Assembly: GCA_022579005.1 (NCBI GenBank)
Contig: MU401574.1
Location: 1-64,000, forward strand
Reading direction: 5' to 3'
From: Poronia punctata
Taxonomy: Eukaryota > Ascomycota > Sordariomycetes > Xylariales > Xylariaceae
Length of the DNA: 64,000 nucleotides
How positions within the stretch are numbered: the first letter of the stretch is position 1; every line of letters begins with the position of its first letter. Shown here piece by piece: positions 24,501-33,813 of the stretch. The notes beneath the pieces are model-generated. The model had not been told where the DNA came from, did not search any database, and saw nothing but the letters and a program-made list of their open reading frames with translations. A program made the translations under genes and the position numbers.

Positions 24501-26494
24501 TAAATGGGGGATAAAATCAAAAGCTTCATGTCGCGAGAGAGTGTCTCTCTTGAGGTCGCAGAAGGCTTGATAAGAGCTTGCCATTCGCTGGGTCCCTTTT
24601 TCGTCGCTAGAACTAAACACGAAAAGCCTCTTGGGGGGACTTGGACCTGGTTGGTCGATGCCGTTCATAATAGCAACACCGTTACCGTTACCGTTACTGT
24701 TACCGTTACTGTTGCCGTTGACGGCGCCGTTGCCGTTGATAGTATGTCCGACTTTTGGTCGCAACTGCCGCTGCGTTTCTATCGTGGAATGGTTAGCCTT
24801 CAGATTGTTTTCCTCGAGGTAGCTTCGTGCGTCATCGAGAATCACATGTGCATTCGCGCCTCCGAATCCAAACGAGTTAACACTAATGCGCCGTAGCCCT
24901 TGTGTTGGCCAAGGTAGTACTTGTTGGGGCAAAGCCAGATTATTTTCGGCAAACGTTAGCTTGGGGTTCACTGTCTCTACGTTTGCTGTCGGTAGTATGA
25001 CACCATTTTCGAGGCATAGGATAGCCTTGAAGACGCCGGCGAGACCTGCGCAACCCTCTGTGTGTCCAACATTCGGCTTGATGCTGCCGACATATATAGG
25101 CGTTTCAGCGGATGCGCTAGCACCAAAAGTCGATGATATGGCAGACAATTCGATGGGGTCCTACGTGTTCTCGTCAGTAGCGCCGACTAAAACGGATAGG
25201 TATGTGCCAGCCACTTACTCCTACAGGGGTTCCTGTGCCGTGCATCTCCACGTATCTGGTATGGAGAAGAGGAAGACAAGCCCCGGCATACGTGCTCCGG
25301 ATGAGGGCGGCCTGCGCCTCTGGGCTCGGCACTGCGGGTGACGACGATTCAGTCAGTCATGATCATGGCATTCAATGAGAGCTTTAGAGTGGGGTTGTTC
25401 GGTCCTTACTTGTCACACTTGGCGTCTTTCCGTCGATATTAGCCCCCGTTCCACGAATGACGGCTCTGATGGTATCTCCATCCCTGATGGCGTCGGATAA
25501 CCGCTTGATAATGATTCCGCCGATTCCTTCTCCTCGGCCGTATCCATTCGCCCGATCATCGAAGGTATGAGAGGTGCCGTTGGGGCTGAGCATGTGCATT
25601 TCGGTAAGTTGGTTCATGAAATTGGGGTGCAAGATGACATTCACACCCGCTATCAAACTCTACACTCGTAATTAGCAGATCGTTCCAAAAAGGGGGTGTT
25701 GCATAGAGATGGATATTTATAGTACCATGTTGGTCTCACGCAGGCGCAATGACTGGCAGGCAAGATGAAGAGCGTACAGGCTGGACGAGCATGCAGTATC
25801 CAATGTCAGACTTGGCCCACGTAAGTCGAAAAACCAAGAGACTCTGTTGGCCGTCATGGCCTCACTGCTTCCAGCCGCAGCCATATATGGTGCGTCCAGC
25901 ATATCACGAGTTGATAATACTTCGTAGTCGCTCGTCATGCTGCCAACATAAACACCTGTCTGGGTTCCGGCAACTGTGTCGAGAGACAGGCCGGCTGATG
26001 GATGTTGCGTTAACAAGATCCGATCCAGCACGGTGAGACATGTTCACGACAGTGAGTGACATACCGTTTTCAAAAGCTTCATAAGCTACTTCGAGAAGCA
26101 GCCTCTTCGCCGGGTCCATTCCAGAGGCTTCCTTTGGAGTGACGGAGAAGAAAGGCGCATCAAAAGTCGCTATATCCTGCTCGAGGAAAAAGCCATGTGT
26201 GGTAGTTAACTAGATGGATGCCTCGGTGTTAGCAGCAGCTATAACCCGAACTCTAAGTACAGTGGTTTCCCTGTCACTTACGGTGCCTTTGCGATCCGGG
26301 TCAGGGTGATAGAAGGCATCGGCATCCCATCTGTCTTTGGGAACACGATCGTGAGCGGTCTGACTGTTCTTCATCATATTCCAGAGGCCATCGAGTGACT
26401 TGGCCTCGCCTGGCAGACGACATGCTATACCAATAATAGCGATAGGCTCAAAGCCACTAGCCGCAGTACGCGTCTGCTCGGTCTCGTCGGCCAT
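18512..26494 (-). CDS. highly reducing polyketide synthase A (KS-AT-DH-degenerate MT-degenerate ER-KR-ACP)
   Basis: Ten exons: 26494-26282, 26209-26065, 25994-25726, 25659-25410, 25331-25219, 25160-24080, 24019-22542, 22485-19582, 19495-18796 and 18684-18512, about 2441 residues. KS has DTACSSS (Cys near 188), HGTGT and [10 protein letters not shown] has GHSSGE (Ser near 686). DH has its His near 1016 (VDHKITG) and Asp near 1208 (HPATLDAIF). The MT region keeps only VLVVGSS where ILEIGAGTGG is expected. The ER reads [12 protein letters not shown] where the NADPH loop GGVGQA belongs, so both look inactive. KR has [10 protein letters not shown] and [11 protein letters not shown] has GVDSFKAVE (Ser near 2387). 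Intron 6 uses a GC donor. A short Asn-Gly repeat joins KS to AT. It should make a partly unsaturated polyketide from malonyl-CoA in the cytosol. Divergent from the LovG-like hydrolase. Confidence 0.95.
24679..24741. repeat. hexamer microsatellite inside PKS A coding sequence
   Basis: Variants of GTTACC/GTTGCC/GTTACT repeat about ten times. On the coding (minus) strand they encode alternating Asn-Gly with Ser and Ala substitutions, in the linker after the KS domain. The length is a multiple of three, so the frame survives changes in copy number. Confidence 0.85.
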
Positions 26495-27311
26495 CTCGAA
26501 CGATGATCCAAGTAGTTGCGCGTGTGCCGCTAGTCACGTGATGGAGGAACAGTCTGTACAATGATGAAACTTTACTTGACCGTTGCCGGATTTAATTCAG
26601 CAACTATTCCAGCATCAAAAGGGTATCACGAAAAAGGTAGGAAATTTACGCCGCTTCCTATAACACCCATAAACTTGGTGATATATCACCCAACCCTAGG
26701 ACACGCGTTACATAACCTTTCAACTAATCTCCCTCGTCTAGTGGACAGCCCAGACGTTGTACGTGTGAAAGTGCAAGGGGCTCACTTACACGAGATGCTA
26801 ACTACCAACTGCACTCATTCTCCATTTGCTAGAACGACGAATTCATTGTCATGGCAGGCTTGTACAAATGTCCAATCAAGTATTGGGATGCGTCCCAATC
26901 TGGTAATCACATATAGGTCAGGTTAGGTAAGTAGGACTGAAGGTGTCGTCCAAATTGGCTGACGCCCCATCGGGAAAGCTGCCGAGGTGCATAACAGTAA
27001 CAGGGCCAAGATTGTAAGATTGTATCTTGATGTTCCAAAACGGATATGTCGAGTTGTAGTTGATCGATCCAAAACAGAAACATCGACGAAGACTGCGAAG
27101 AGGGGCAACAGTCATGTTTTTTTCGCCACAGTCAACCGACAGAAAATGTAGTGCCCACAACACGGAGGCCCAACATGCCCCTGATTCTTGACTTTGTTCT
27201 TTGGCTCTCTCGTCGTCGTCGTCGTCGTCGTCGTCTCTTTCTTGTGTTTTAGTCTAGTCTAGTGGCGTTCAATAATCCACACAGAGGGGACGAACACCTC
27301 TGACATCAACT
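26495..27311. promoter_or_regulatory. divergent promoter region, PKS A / LovG-like hydrolase
   Basis: 817 bp separate the two divergent start codons. An 8-bp palindrome TCACGTGA (E-box type) at 26534-26541 is about 40 bp upstream of the PKS A ATG. A CGT repeat lies about 80 bp upstream of the hydrolase ATG, probably in its leader. Co-regulation of the pair is inferred from position only. Confidence 0.5.
27211..27234. repeat. (CGT)8 microsatellite
   Basis: Eight uninterrupted CGT units upstream of the hydrolase start codon, probably in the promoter or 5' UTR. Confidence 0.9.
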
Positions 27312-28300
27312 ATGATGCGAATTCTCGCGTTTCACGGTGTTGGGTCTTCGGGAGCCATACTGAGGGATCAGCTTTCAGTCGTGCTCAGCCAGCTAGGACC
27401 ACATTACGAGGTCCATTACCTGGACGGCAGTGTAGAGCGTAGTAGAGGTCCGGGTACGTCGCACAATGGAAAAGCTCGTTATACGTTAGGCTTTGTTTTC
27501 CTCTCCCGCCGACGGGAAGCTAAAAACATAACATAGGCATGGCCTCCTACTACCCCGGCCCTTTCTATTCCTATACGACGGGATATACGCCAAGGGAAAT
27601 GCGAGAGGCTTTCGAAGACATCGATGCCGCCATCGAAGACTACGGCCCTTTCTCCGGCGTAATCGGGTTCAGCCAGGGAGCCGCTTTGGCAGCTGCGTAT
27701 CTGCTCGACTGGCAGCGCGTCCAACAAGATGAACCGCCTCCTTTCGAATTCGCCGTCTTCTTCTCTTCTGTCGCTGCCTTTTCCGGTGTCGACGCCGTCG
27801 GCCGCGGTACGGTGAACGGACTACTCACGAATACGGACAAGTTAAATGACATTAAATCATTCCCGCATCATCATCCTCATCACCTGGACGAGACGGAGAA
27901 GGTCTTTGTCGACTATCTCGCTCTCACGTTCCTCGTGGCCAAGAAAATCGGCGCCGTCTTGCCCGAAGACGATATCGGATTCTTCAGACACGAAAAGGCA
28001 GACATGGTACCGCGTATCCTCCATCCCGCTCTGCATAAGCTCAGGTTAAAACTCCCGACGGTCCACGTTCTGGGCGCGGGTGATTTGCCCGCAATGACGG
28101 AACAGTCTAAGCTGGTGCACGGCTTGTGCGACGAGTCGTCGGCGCGCTTGATCCGACATAATGGTGGTCATGGCATACCGTCGCGACGGCCTGAAGCTGT
28201 GGCTGTGGCGAAACAGATTGAGTGGGCGGCTGCTGAAGGTGCTAATCGTCGCGTGCTTCAGAAGGCTTTGGCACGGGTTACTACGATGCAGGTGTTATGA
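27312..28300 (+). CDS. LovG/FSH1-like serine hydrolase, candidate polyketide-releasing thioesterase
   Basis: Two exons, 27312-27453 and 27537-28300, with an 83-bp intron (GTACGT donor, TAG acceptor, phase 1), about 301 residues. The start MMRILAFHGVGSSGAI is typical of the FSH1 family, and splicing restores ERSRGPGMASYYPGP. The catalytic triad is visible: Ser in GFSQGAALA, Asp in VLGAGDLPAM and His in HNGGHGIPSR. In lovastatin biosynthesis LovG, of this family, releases the chain from the ACP of its HR-PKS, which has no releasing domain of its own. Neither PKS here ends in a thioesterase, so this cytosolic alpha/beta hydrolase is the best candidate for release. Two adjacent ATGs (27312 and 27315) could serve as start. 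Confidence 0.9.
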
Positions 28301-28624
28301 TTTTAGTTACTTTGCACGATAGACTACGAGTAGGTATCTCTTTGGGAGGACGATAATAGTGGCTGGTACTGAGCTGTGGCTTCATATGTAGGCTAGGACT
28401 AGTTAAGAATAGAGGGTGGCTGGAAGAGGATAGCCATCATCCAATGGTTGTGGTGGGTGGAGGAATAATTATCACTTGACAAACAAGAATCAGATCATCA
28501 TGAAACTCGGTTTAACTTCGTCTTCGTATCACCAAAAGTCCGCATCATTATGAAGTCGAGCACGATACCCTTCCGCATAAGCGACGGCATAACAGTTCCG
28601 CGCGTTCTTGAACGGGCGTCGTAT
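28301..28624. other. intergenic, convergent 3' ends
   Basis: Short A/T-rich gap between the hydrolase and the membrane protein. Nothing structured seen. Confidence 0.5.
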
Positions 28625-29761
28625 TTAAACTCTTGTAGCTAGGGCAAGAGGTAGTACAGCACCGGGAGAGAACAAGAGTGTCAGGCCGGTAAGACTGACA
28701 TACTTGCCTCGAAATTCCGACATCCAAGCCTTCCATTTTGGAACCTCAGGCGCCCGAGTTGGATGCGCAGCCTCAGTCTCAGCGGAGATGGGCCGCAACA
28801 TTCCCGCTGCGTATGGGATAAACGCAGCCGCAATGACGAGCCAGTCATTCTGAAGAAACAAGTGACAGCCTTGGGCAATCACGTTTCCGGTTGAGCCCGA
28901 GACCTCAGTTGCCCAGGGCGAGAAGATTCTCCGCAAGGTATCCAGGCCGGAAAAGAGGCCGGTACAAACGGCGTACATGTGACCAACGGCTGCGGTGGTC
29001 CCTGCTACTGTCAAAGATGCTGTCACTAGAGACCGAGCCTTCTCCTCGGATAATGGCGTCTTGCGGAACCGTCTCAGAACCGCTGCTAATGCGGGTTGCA
29101 TGAGAGACGTGACGAAGGGTATGAGTCGGTACGATGCGATTAGCAGCTCTCTCGTGCGGCTGGAACATGGGATAAAGGCTGGGAATAAGAGCCATATCGG
29201 GAGTATCGAGGCAACGATGGCCGTCCAGAAAAGAGACTCTGCTTCTGCCGGGTCCACTGGACCTATCCTGGCCTTGTCTTCACGCCTCAGTGGGTGGAAG
29301 AGGCAGTATAGCGGATATACGAATGCAGCGCCGTGGCTCTGGTTGAAGACACCCCAGAACACGTTCTCTCTATAACACCAAATTAGCCGTATGCGCCAAG
29401 AAACTACGATATTTATAAGGGATACGAACAGGATGCTCCACGGCGACCGCTCACCGTTTTTCCCCCATCCACTAGCCAGCATACAGACCGAAGTGCTCTG
29501 CATGGTGGTGAACAATCCGACGAGAAGTGCTCTGTACACTGGGTTTTGCGCGTGTTCTAGAGCATCATAGAATATGACTGGCGATTGCAAGAACTTATCG
29601 ACAGCAGATATGCCCGTGTAGACGCGAGAGAGGGGGAACCCGCTCGGAAGAAGACCGGTCGACTTGGAGGTGCCAATGGCCTTTGCCGTGCCGTTTCTCA
29701 CCATCGAGCCCCAGAGGACATCGAACCCTACGGCTGTGAGGCCCAAGAAAAAAAGATGCAT
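28625..29761 (-). CDS. unrecognised polytopic membrane protein (about 8-9 TM segments)
   Basis: One frame of 378 residues from ATG at 29761. By eye there are eight or nine hydrophobic segments: near residues 1-20, 78-103, 107-130, 133-155, 172-198, 208-230, 247-275, 305-325 and 355-378. Polar loops include WCYRENVFWGVFNQSHG, which is rich in aromatic and potentially catalytic residues. I do not recognise the family. There is no MFS signature, no heme motif, and no Asp-rich prenyltransferase motif. Fungal clusters often include membrane-embedded cyclases, isomerases or acyltransferases of similar size, but nothing here decides between enzyme and transporter. It lies between the hydrolase and the cytochrome b5, so it is probably part of the cluster. 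Confidence 0.75.
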   Translation of the reverse strand: MHLFFLGLTAVGFDVLWGSMVRNGTAKAIGTSKSTGLLPSGFPLSRVYTGISAVDKFLQSPVIFYDALEHAQNPVYRALLVGLFTTMQSTSVCMLASGWGKNGERSPWSILFVSLINIVVSWRIRLIWCYRENVFWGVFNQSHGAAFVYPLYCLFHPLRREDKARIGPVDPAEAESLFWTAIVASILPIWLLFPAFIPCSSRTRELLIASYRLIPFVTSLMQPALAAVLRRFRKTPLSEEKARSLVTASLTVAGTTAAVGHMYAVCTGLFSGLDTLRRIFSPWATEVSGSTGNVIAQGCHLFLQNDWLVIAAAFIPYAAGMLRPISAETEAAHPTRAPEVPKWKAWMSEFRGKYVSLTGLTLLFSPGAVLPLALATRV

Positions 29762-30296
29762 GGTTTCTGACCCGTGGCACGGTTGGGCTAGGCGCGATGG
29801 GGATTATTCTGTCTGTACAGAACGCTATACTCCCCAGGGAAAGTGGCTCGATTTTTTTCAACCTGCTCGACGAACCTTCATCTCCCGTGTAGATGGTGTT
29901 ATTATGTGGTAATGGTACTTTAACACAAGTACTCCAAGGCCCAGGGTACCTGGCCATCCAACCGGGGAAAAGCCTGTATTTAGCAGGTAAGCAGATCTGT
30001 CCCGGAGGGGTTGCCGTGTGGCTTTATGGGTAATTATAGCGCTACAAAGCCCAATCATTTTCACTAAGAAACTTATTTTCACTAAGAAACATTGGCCCTC
30101 CCAACGCTCACATCTCAAGCAGTCGAAGAAAACTGGCAGATGTTTCCTAATTGCTGACTTCAAAATAAAAACATTAACAGGAAAATATCTGAAGAATTCG
30201 TATCATTTATTGCAAACATTAACCCGAGACCAAAAGTTCGTTTTTACGCACGGTCGCGTTCTACGTTGGGTTATATACTGGATTGGTCGCTGGATC
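29762..30296. other. intergenic, promoter of the membrane protein
   Basis: 535 bp upstream of the membrane-protein start and downstream of cytochrome b5. It contains the 16-bp direct repeat listed separately; otherwise nothing is seen. Confidence 0.5.
30057..30090. repeat. 16-bp direct repeat
   Basis: ATTTTCACTAAGAAAC occurs at 30057-30072 and again at 30075-30090, separated by TT. It lies about 300 bp upstream of the membrane-protein ATG and could be a recent slippage duplication or a paired binding site. Confidence 0.75.
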
Positions 30297-31035
30297 CTAC
30301 AGAAATTCGTCCCGGCAGTCAACATATGGTACGTGCTGAAAGACATCCTTATGATCAAACAAGTCGCGCCGCACCCGCTGCATGACAACTCCCCCGGCAC
30401 AGCTACCTAGTAAGAATGCCGCAAGTACGCCGGAAAAAAAGCCGTCAACGATATAGAATGGAATCCATGCCGAAATCAAGCCTACGAGCTGGCTGCTGAA
30501 CGTCATTGCAAGAACGCCAGCACCGGTCAAGGCTCCGGCCATGGTAATGGCGAAATTGGACAATCGAGGCCTACTGCTGTTCGAGGTAGGTACGGCATGC
30601 TTGGCGAGTGCCAGCATATCTGCTAATTTCTCGGACGGCTTGGAAACCTGCGTGGAAACCTGCGTGGAAACCACGTGTTAGTTGTAAGGTTACCGCATAT
30701 AGACGGGAAAGGCGCGTAATCCCACATGGCCTGCTAAAAGTCCGACCTCGAAATCGGACAGAATCTCTTTGGCGTCCGCAGAGTGGCCGACAAAGTCAAA
30801 GTCTTCGGTGGCGTCGCCGCCCGAGACTTGTAGTAAAACATCTTTCCCGCCTGGGTGGTCGTCTAGATAGCTAGAAACATCGTACACTGCGAGACGACAT
30901 GCCACATTAGCAAGGGCTCGAAAATGAGGATGGGATTTCCGACAGACCTCTTCCCCTGATGATAATCCAGAGATCATTGGGGCTACAGTGTTCCGAGACT
31001 TGCTCGAGCGTGTAGACGGGCCTCTCGTGTGTCAT
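30297..31035 (-). CDS. cytochrome b5 domain membrane protein
   Basis: Three exons: 31035-30948, 30886-30726 and 30659 (or 30647)-30297, about 203 (or 199) residues. The first intron (61 bp, GTCTGT donor) restores [19 protein letters not shown], the classic b5 core, followed by HPGG and GHSADA, which give both heme-ligand histidines. The second intron is less sure: a GTGGGA donor after LLAGH and two acceptors 12 bp apart both keep the frame. The C-terminal third has two hydrophobic stretches ([16 protein letters not shown] and [22 protein letters not shown]) and probably anchors the protein in the ER membrane. Cytochrome b5 proteins supply electrons to P450s and desaturases, and two P450s lie beside it. 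Divergent from P450-1. Confidence 0.85.
30642..30675. repeat. 12-bp tandem repeat at a splice acceptor
   Basis: On the coding (minus) strand GTTTCCACGCAG repeats two and a half times. Each complete unit ends in a usable CAG acceptor, so intron 2 of the cytochrome b5 gene could splice at either without a frame change, adding or removing four residues (VSTQ). Confidence 0.7.
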
Positions 31036-31568
31036 GGTGGCGGTACGAGAAAGACCCGGAGGGAAACGGGAAACGGGAAACGGGAAACGGGAAACGCGCC
31101 CGATGTCATTGCTTCTGCCGTCGACCTCGTCTATCTCGCCTTTTGTCGACACCGACTTTTACATATTAGGGGCAGTTGCACTATACGAGAAATCAAGTCA
31201 TCACGGAATGGTGTCACTTTGAATGGGGAAATGCCGCTTTGGGGTGGTACTTTCCTACTTATAGACGATGACTAAGATGCCAAGTTACAGGATTCGACGT
31301 TCTAGTTTCAGCAACGCTGAAGAAGTCCAAGTCCCTAACGGCTTCGGAGTACCCTTCACTTCCAGCATGGAGGAATATCCGGAGTGCTTGTAGGTAATGG
31401 CACAACATGGTATTCGTCTCATGTGCTCGTCATTCGCCGGGATTTGTCGAGGTCACATCGGTAGGCAATGGCTGTACTCTTTTGTACTGTTCTCTTCTAT
31501 GACTCGTCACAACACAACGTCGACGAACCTGAGACAGCACCGGCTTGAGTAAGTGGGTTCGAATCAAT
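31036..31568. promoter_or_regulatory. divergent promoter region, cytochrome b5 / P450-1
   Basis: 533 bp between divergent start codons, including the 7-bp repeat described separately. Shared control of an electron donor and its possible P450 partner is inferred from position. Confidence 0.45.
31069..31097. repeat. (GGGAAAC)n tandem repeat
   Basis: About four units of the 7-mer GGGAAAC, just 34 bp upstream of the cytochrome b5 ATG. On the transcribed strand this is a pyrimidine-rich CGTTTCC repeat, probably in the 5' UTR. Confidence 0.85.
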
Positions 31569-33298
31569 ATGTCGCCAAAGGAGTTCTTTCTCTCTGGTCT
31601 ACCGGACCACTCGTCTACGGTAGAGCTGCTGTCGGATGATACCATCGAACATGTGCTAGACAAGATCGCTGCGGCCTTTGGAATTGCAAAAACAAACGGT
31701 AATAGCCTCCAACTGTTGATCGAAACTGGGCTTCGCTTATATAAATTGCAGGAATCACTTTGCATGGGACGGGCGACGTAAATGTACTTGGGGAAGCAGG
31801 CCAAGTGCGAGACTACAGCGGGAAAATTGGCGTGAGGGTAAGCGGAAAGGACGTTGGCGAGCCATGGTCCCCTCGAGAGCTCCCGCTCGTCGGGAATCAC
31901 TTCGAGATTTATCCAGATCACATGGGAAATCATGACCGTCTCTTCGCCAAATACGGCGGCGTCATCAAGACAGTCAACATGGGCACCACCATCTACCTGA
32001 CCAACGACCCCCAAGTGTCCGAAGTCGTTCTCAGCGAGAGCGAGTATTTTTCCAAGATAACAACGGACCCCAGCCACCCCCTCTTCCACATGAAAGACAG
32101 CACCGCTCTCTTCATGTGTAACACGGACGATCCGGCCTTTGCAGTAGCCCACAAGTTCATACCGCCGAGCATGTCCCCCAAAGCGGTGCGACGGTACGTG
32201 CCCTGTATGCAGGCGGCGACGGAGCAGTCTTTCGCCGTCTTTGACGAGCTGGACAGTCTGGGCAAGGCCTTCAACGCGTACCATTACATGTTCAAGGTAG
32301 CGGGCCAGATCATCTACCGTGTCGTCCTCGGCCTCGACGTCGGCCATTTCAAGAGCATCGACACCAAACCACACGAGATCATACACCTGCTAGGGGAGTA
32401 CATGCATCTCATGAAAAAAACCTCTCTCTCGCCGCCGTGGTACAAGTACCTTCCCTTTGGGGACATCCGACGTCTAGAGAGAGTGCGGACCCGCGCATGG
32501 GGTCTCGTACAGGACGCCATTGACAACTGTGAGGCGGAAGGCGATGGAAAGGACCTCCCCATTAAAGAAGCCGCGCTACAGTCATCGTGTATCGCGGATT
32601 ACCTCAAACGGGCCGTGGACGACCACGGGAATAAACTGCCGGCCGACTATCTCCTCACCAACACCGTGGCTCTGATCGGCGCCGGCTTCGTCACCAGTGC
32701 GTCGCTGTTGTCATGGCTCCTCTACGCCTTGACACAGTATCCCGGGACGCAGGATAGACTTTTGCAAGAGCTAGTTGACTATGGCGCGACGTCGACGACG
32801 AGCTGGACGTACGACGATATCATGGCCGTGCCTTACCTAGATCACTTCGTCAAGGAGACCCATCGCATGCACAACCCGTCCTTCCAGACAGCCAGAAATG
32901 CCAGGAGAGACGTCATCGTGCCCGGTGGCTGGAAGATACCAGCCGGAGCCATCGTCATCCCCACGTTCCCGTCGATCCACAAGAATAAGGACCACTGGGA
33001 CAATCCGGATCGGTTTGACCCGGACAGGTGGGCGGACAAGGACGCGGCGAGGAAACGTCACCGCATGGCATACACACCTTTTGCGGCCGGCCCGAGGGGC
33101 TGTATTGGCTACAATGTCGCGCAACTGGAGGCCAAACTCGTGCTGGCCAACTTGGTTTATCGCTATCGCTTCTCCGACGTGAGCAAAGAGCCGGTCGAGT
33201 ATGATCCTGAGTTTTTGGTCATTCGACCGACGAATCTCTATATTAGAGCTGTGAAGAGGACGTCTTGGCCGCAGAAGACTAGCAAGGCGTCATCCTGA
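31569..33298 (+). CDS. cytochrome P450-1 with soluble N-terminal extension and no membrane anchor
   Basis: Two exons, 31569-31698 and 31752-33298 (53-bp intron, GTAATA donor, phase 1), about 558 residues. P450 hallmarks are intact: I-helix GAGFVTSAS, K-helix ETHR and heme loop FAAGPRGCIG with Cys near 494. The N-terminus lacks a transmembrane anchor. Residues 1 to about 85 (starting MSPKEFFLSGLPDHSST, then IEHVLDKIAAAFGI and ITLHGTGDVNVL) look like a compact beta-alpha domain, perhaps a ubiquitin-like beta-grasp, followed by SPRELPLVGNHFEIYPDH, where the P450 fold starts. The heme domain (AHKFIPPSMSPKAVRRY) recalls fungal soluble P450s related to CYP505/CYP102, but no reductase domain is fused. 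It probably oxidises the polyketide, with electrons from CPR and/or the divergent cytochrome b5. Confidence 0.9.
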
Positions 33299-33813
33299 TT
33301 TCTGATCCGTTGCAGGACGTGGGGTTTTAGTTAGCTTTCACGAAGATATCCAGGTACTTTTAGTTACGATTAATACGTGGAAACAATCGTTCAATAGTAA
33401 ACCAGTCCCGTGATTAAACTCTGCGGTTGACTACATATGCTAAGGTACGTTTGACTGTTTGATTGTTTGATATTACCTACGCAAAGACAGAATATGGCAG
33501 TTCATCAAGTATAATTGTCAGACCAGCTTCACCTTGACCATAACACACAAACAACAAACAGCAAGAAGTAAATATAGTAATGAACGAGTCTATTATTCCT
33601 ATCCAACCTATTCCCCCCCCCCTCTCTCTCTCTCTCTGTCTCTCTCTTTCTCTCACACCTATTTCCTAGAAATAAACAACCAGGCACCCTTTCACAAGGA
33701 AGTAAGATGCCCCATTACTGCAAACGAGTGTAGCAGTACATGGAGACGATTATTCCCATCACCTACACAAACCTCCCGTTTCATGGCTGGGCCTTCCCCC
33801 GACCTTTGTCAAA
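33299..33813. other. intergenic, convergent 3' ends of the two P450 genes
   Basis: It contains a C-run followed by a CT-rich microsatellite (33613-33655) and otherwise A/T-rich non-coding sequence. Confidence 0.6.
33613..33655. repeat. poly-C / (CT)n microsatellite
   Basis: A run of ten C leads into interrupted CT dinucleotides. It lies between convergent genes and has no apparent function. Confidence 0.9.

Noticed and set aside
31540..31570. tRNA B-box-like GGTTCGAATC
   Set aside because: No matching A box, cloverleaf arms or acceptor stem around it; it is directly upstream of the P450-1 ATG.
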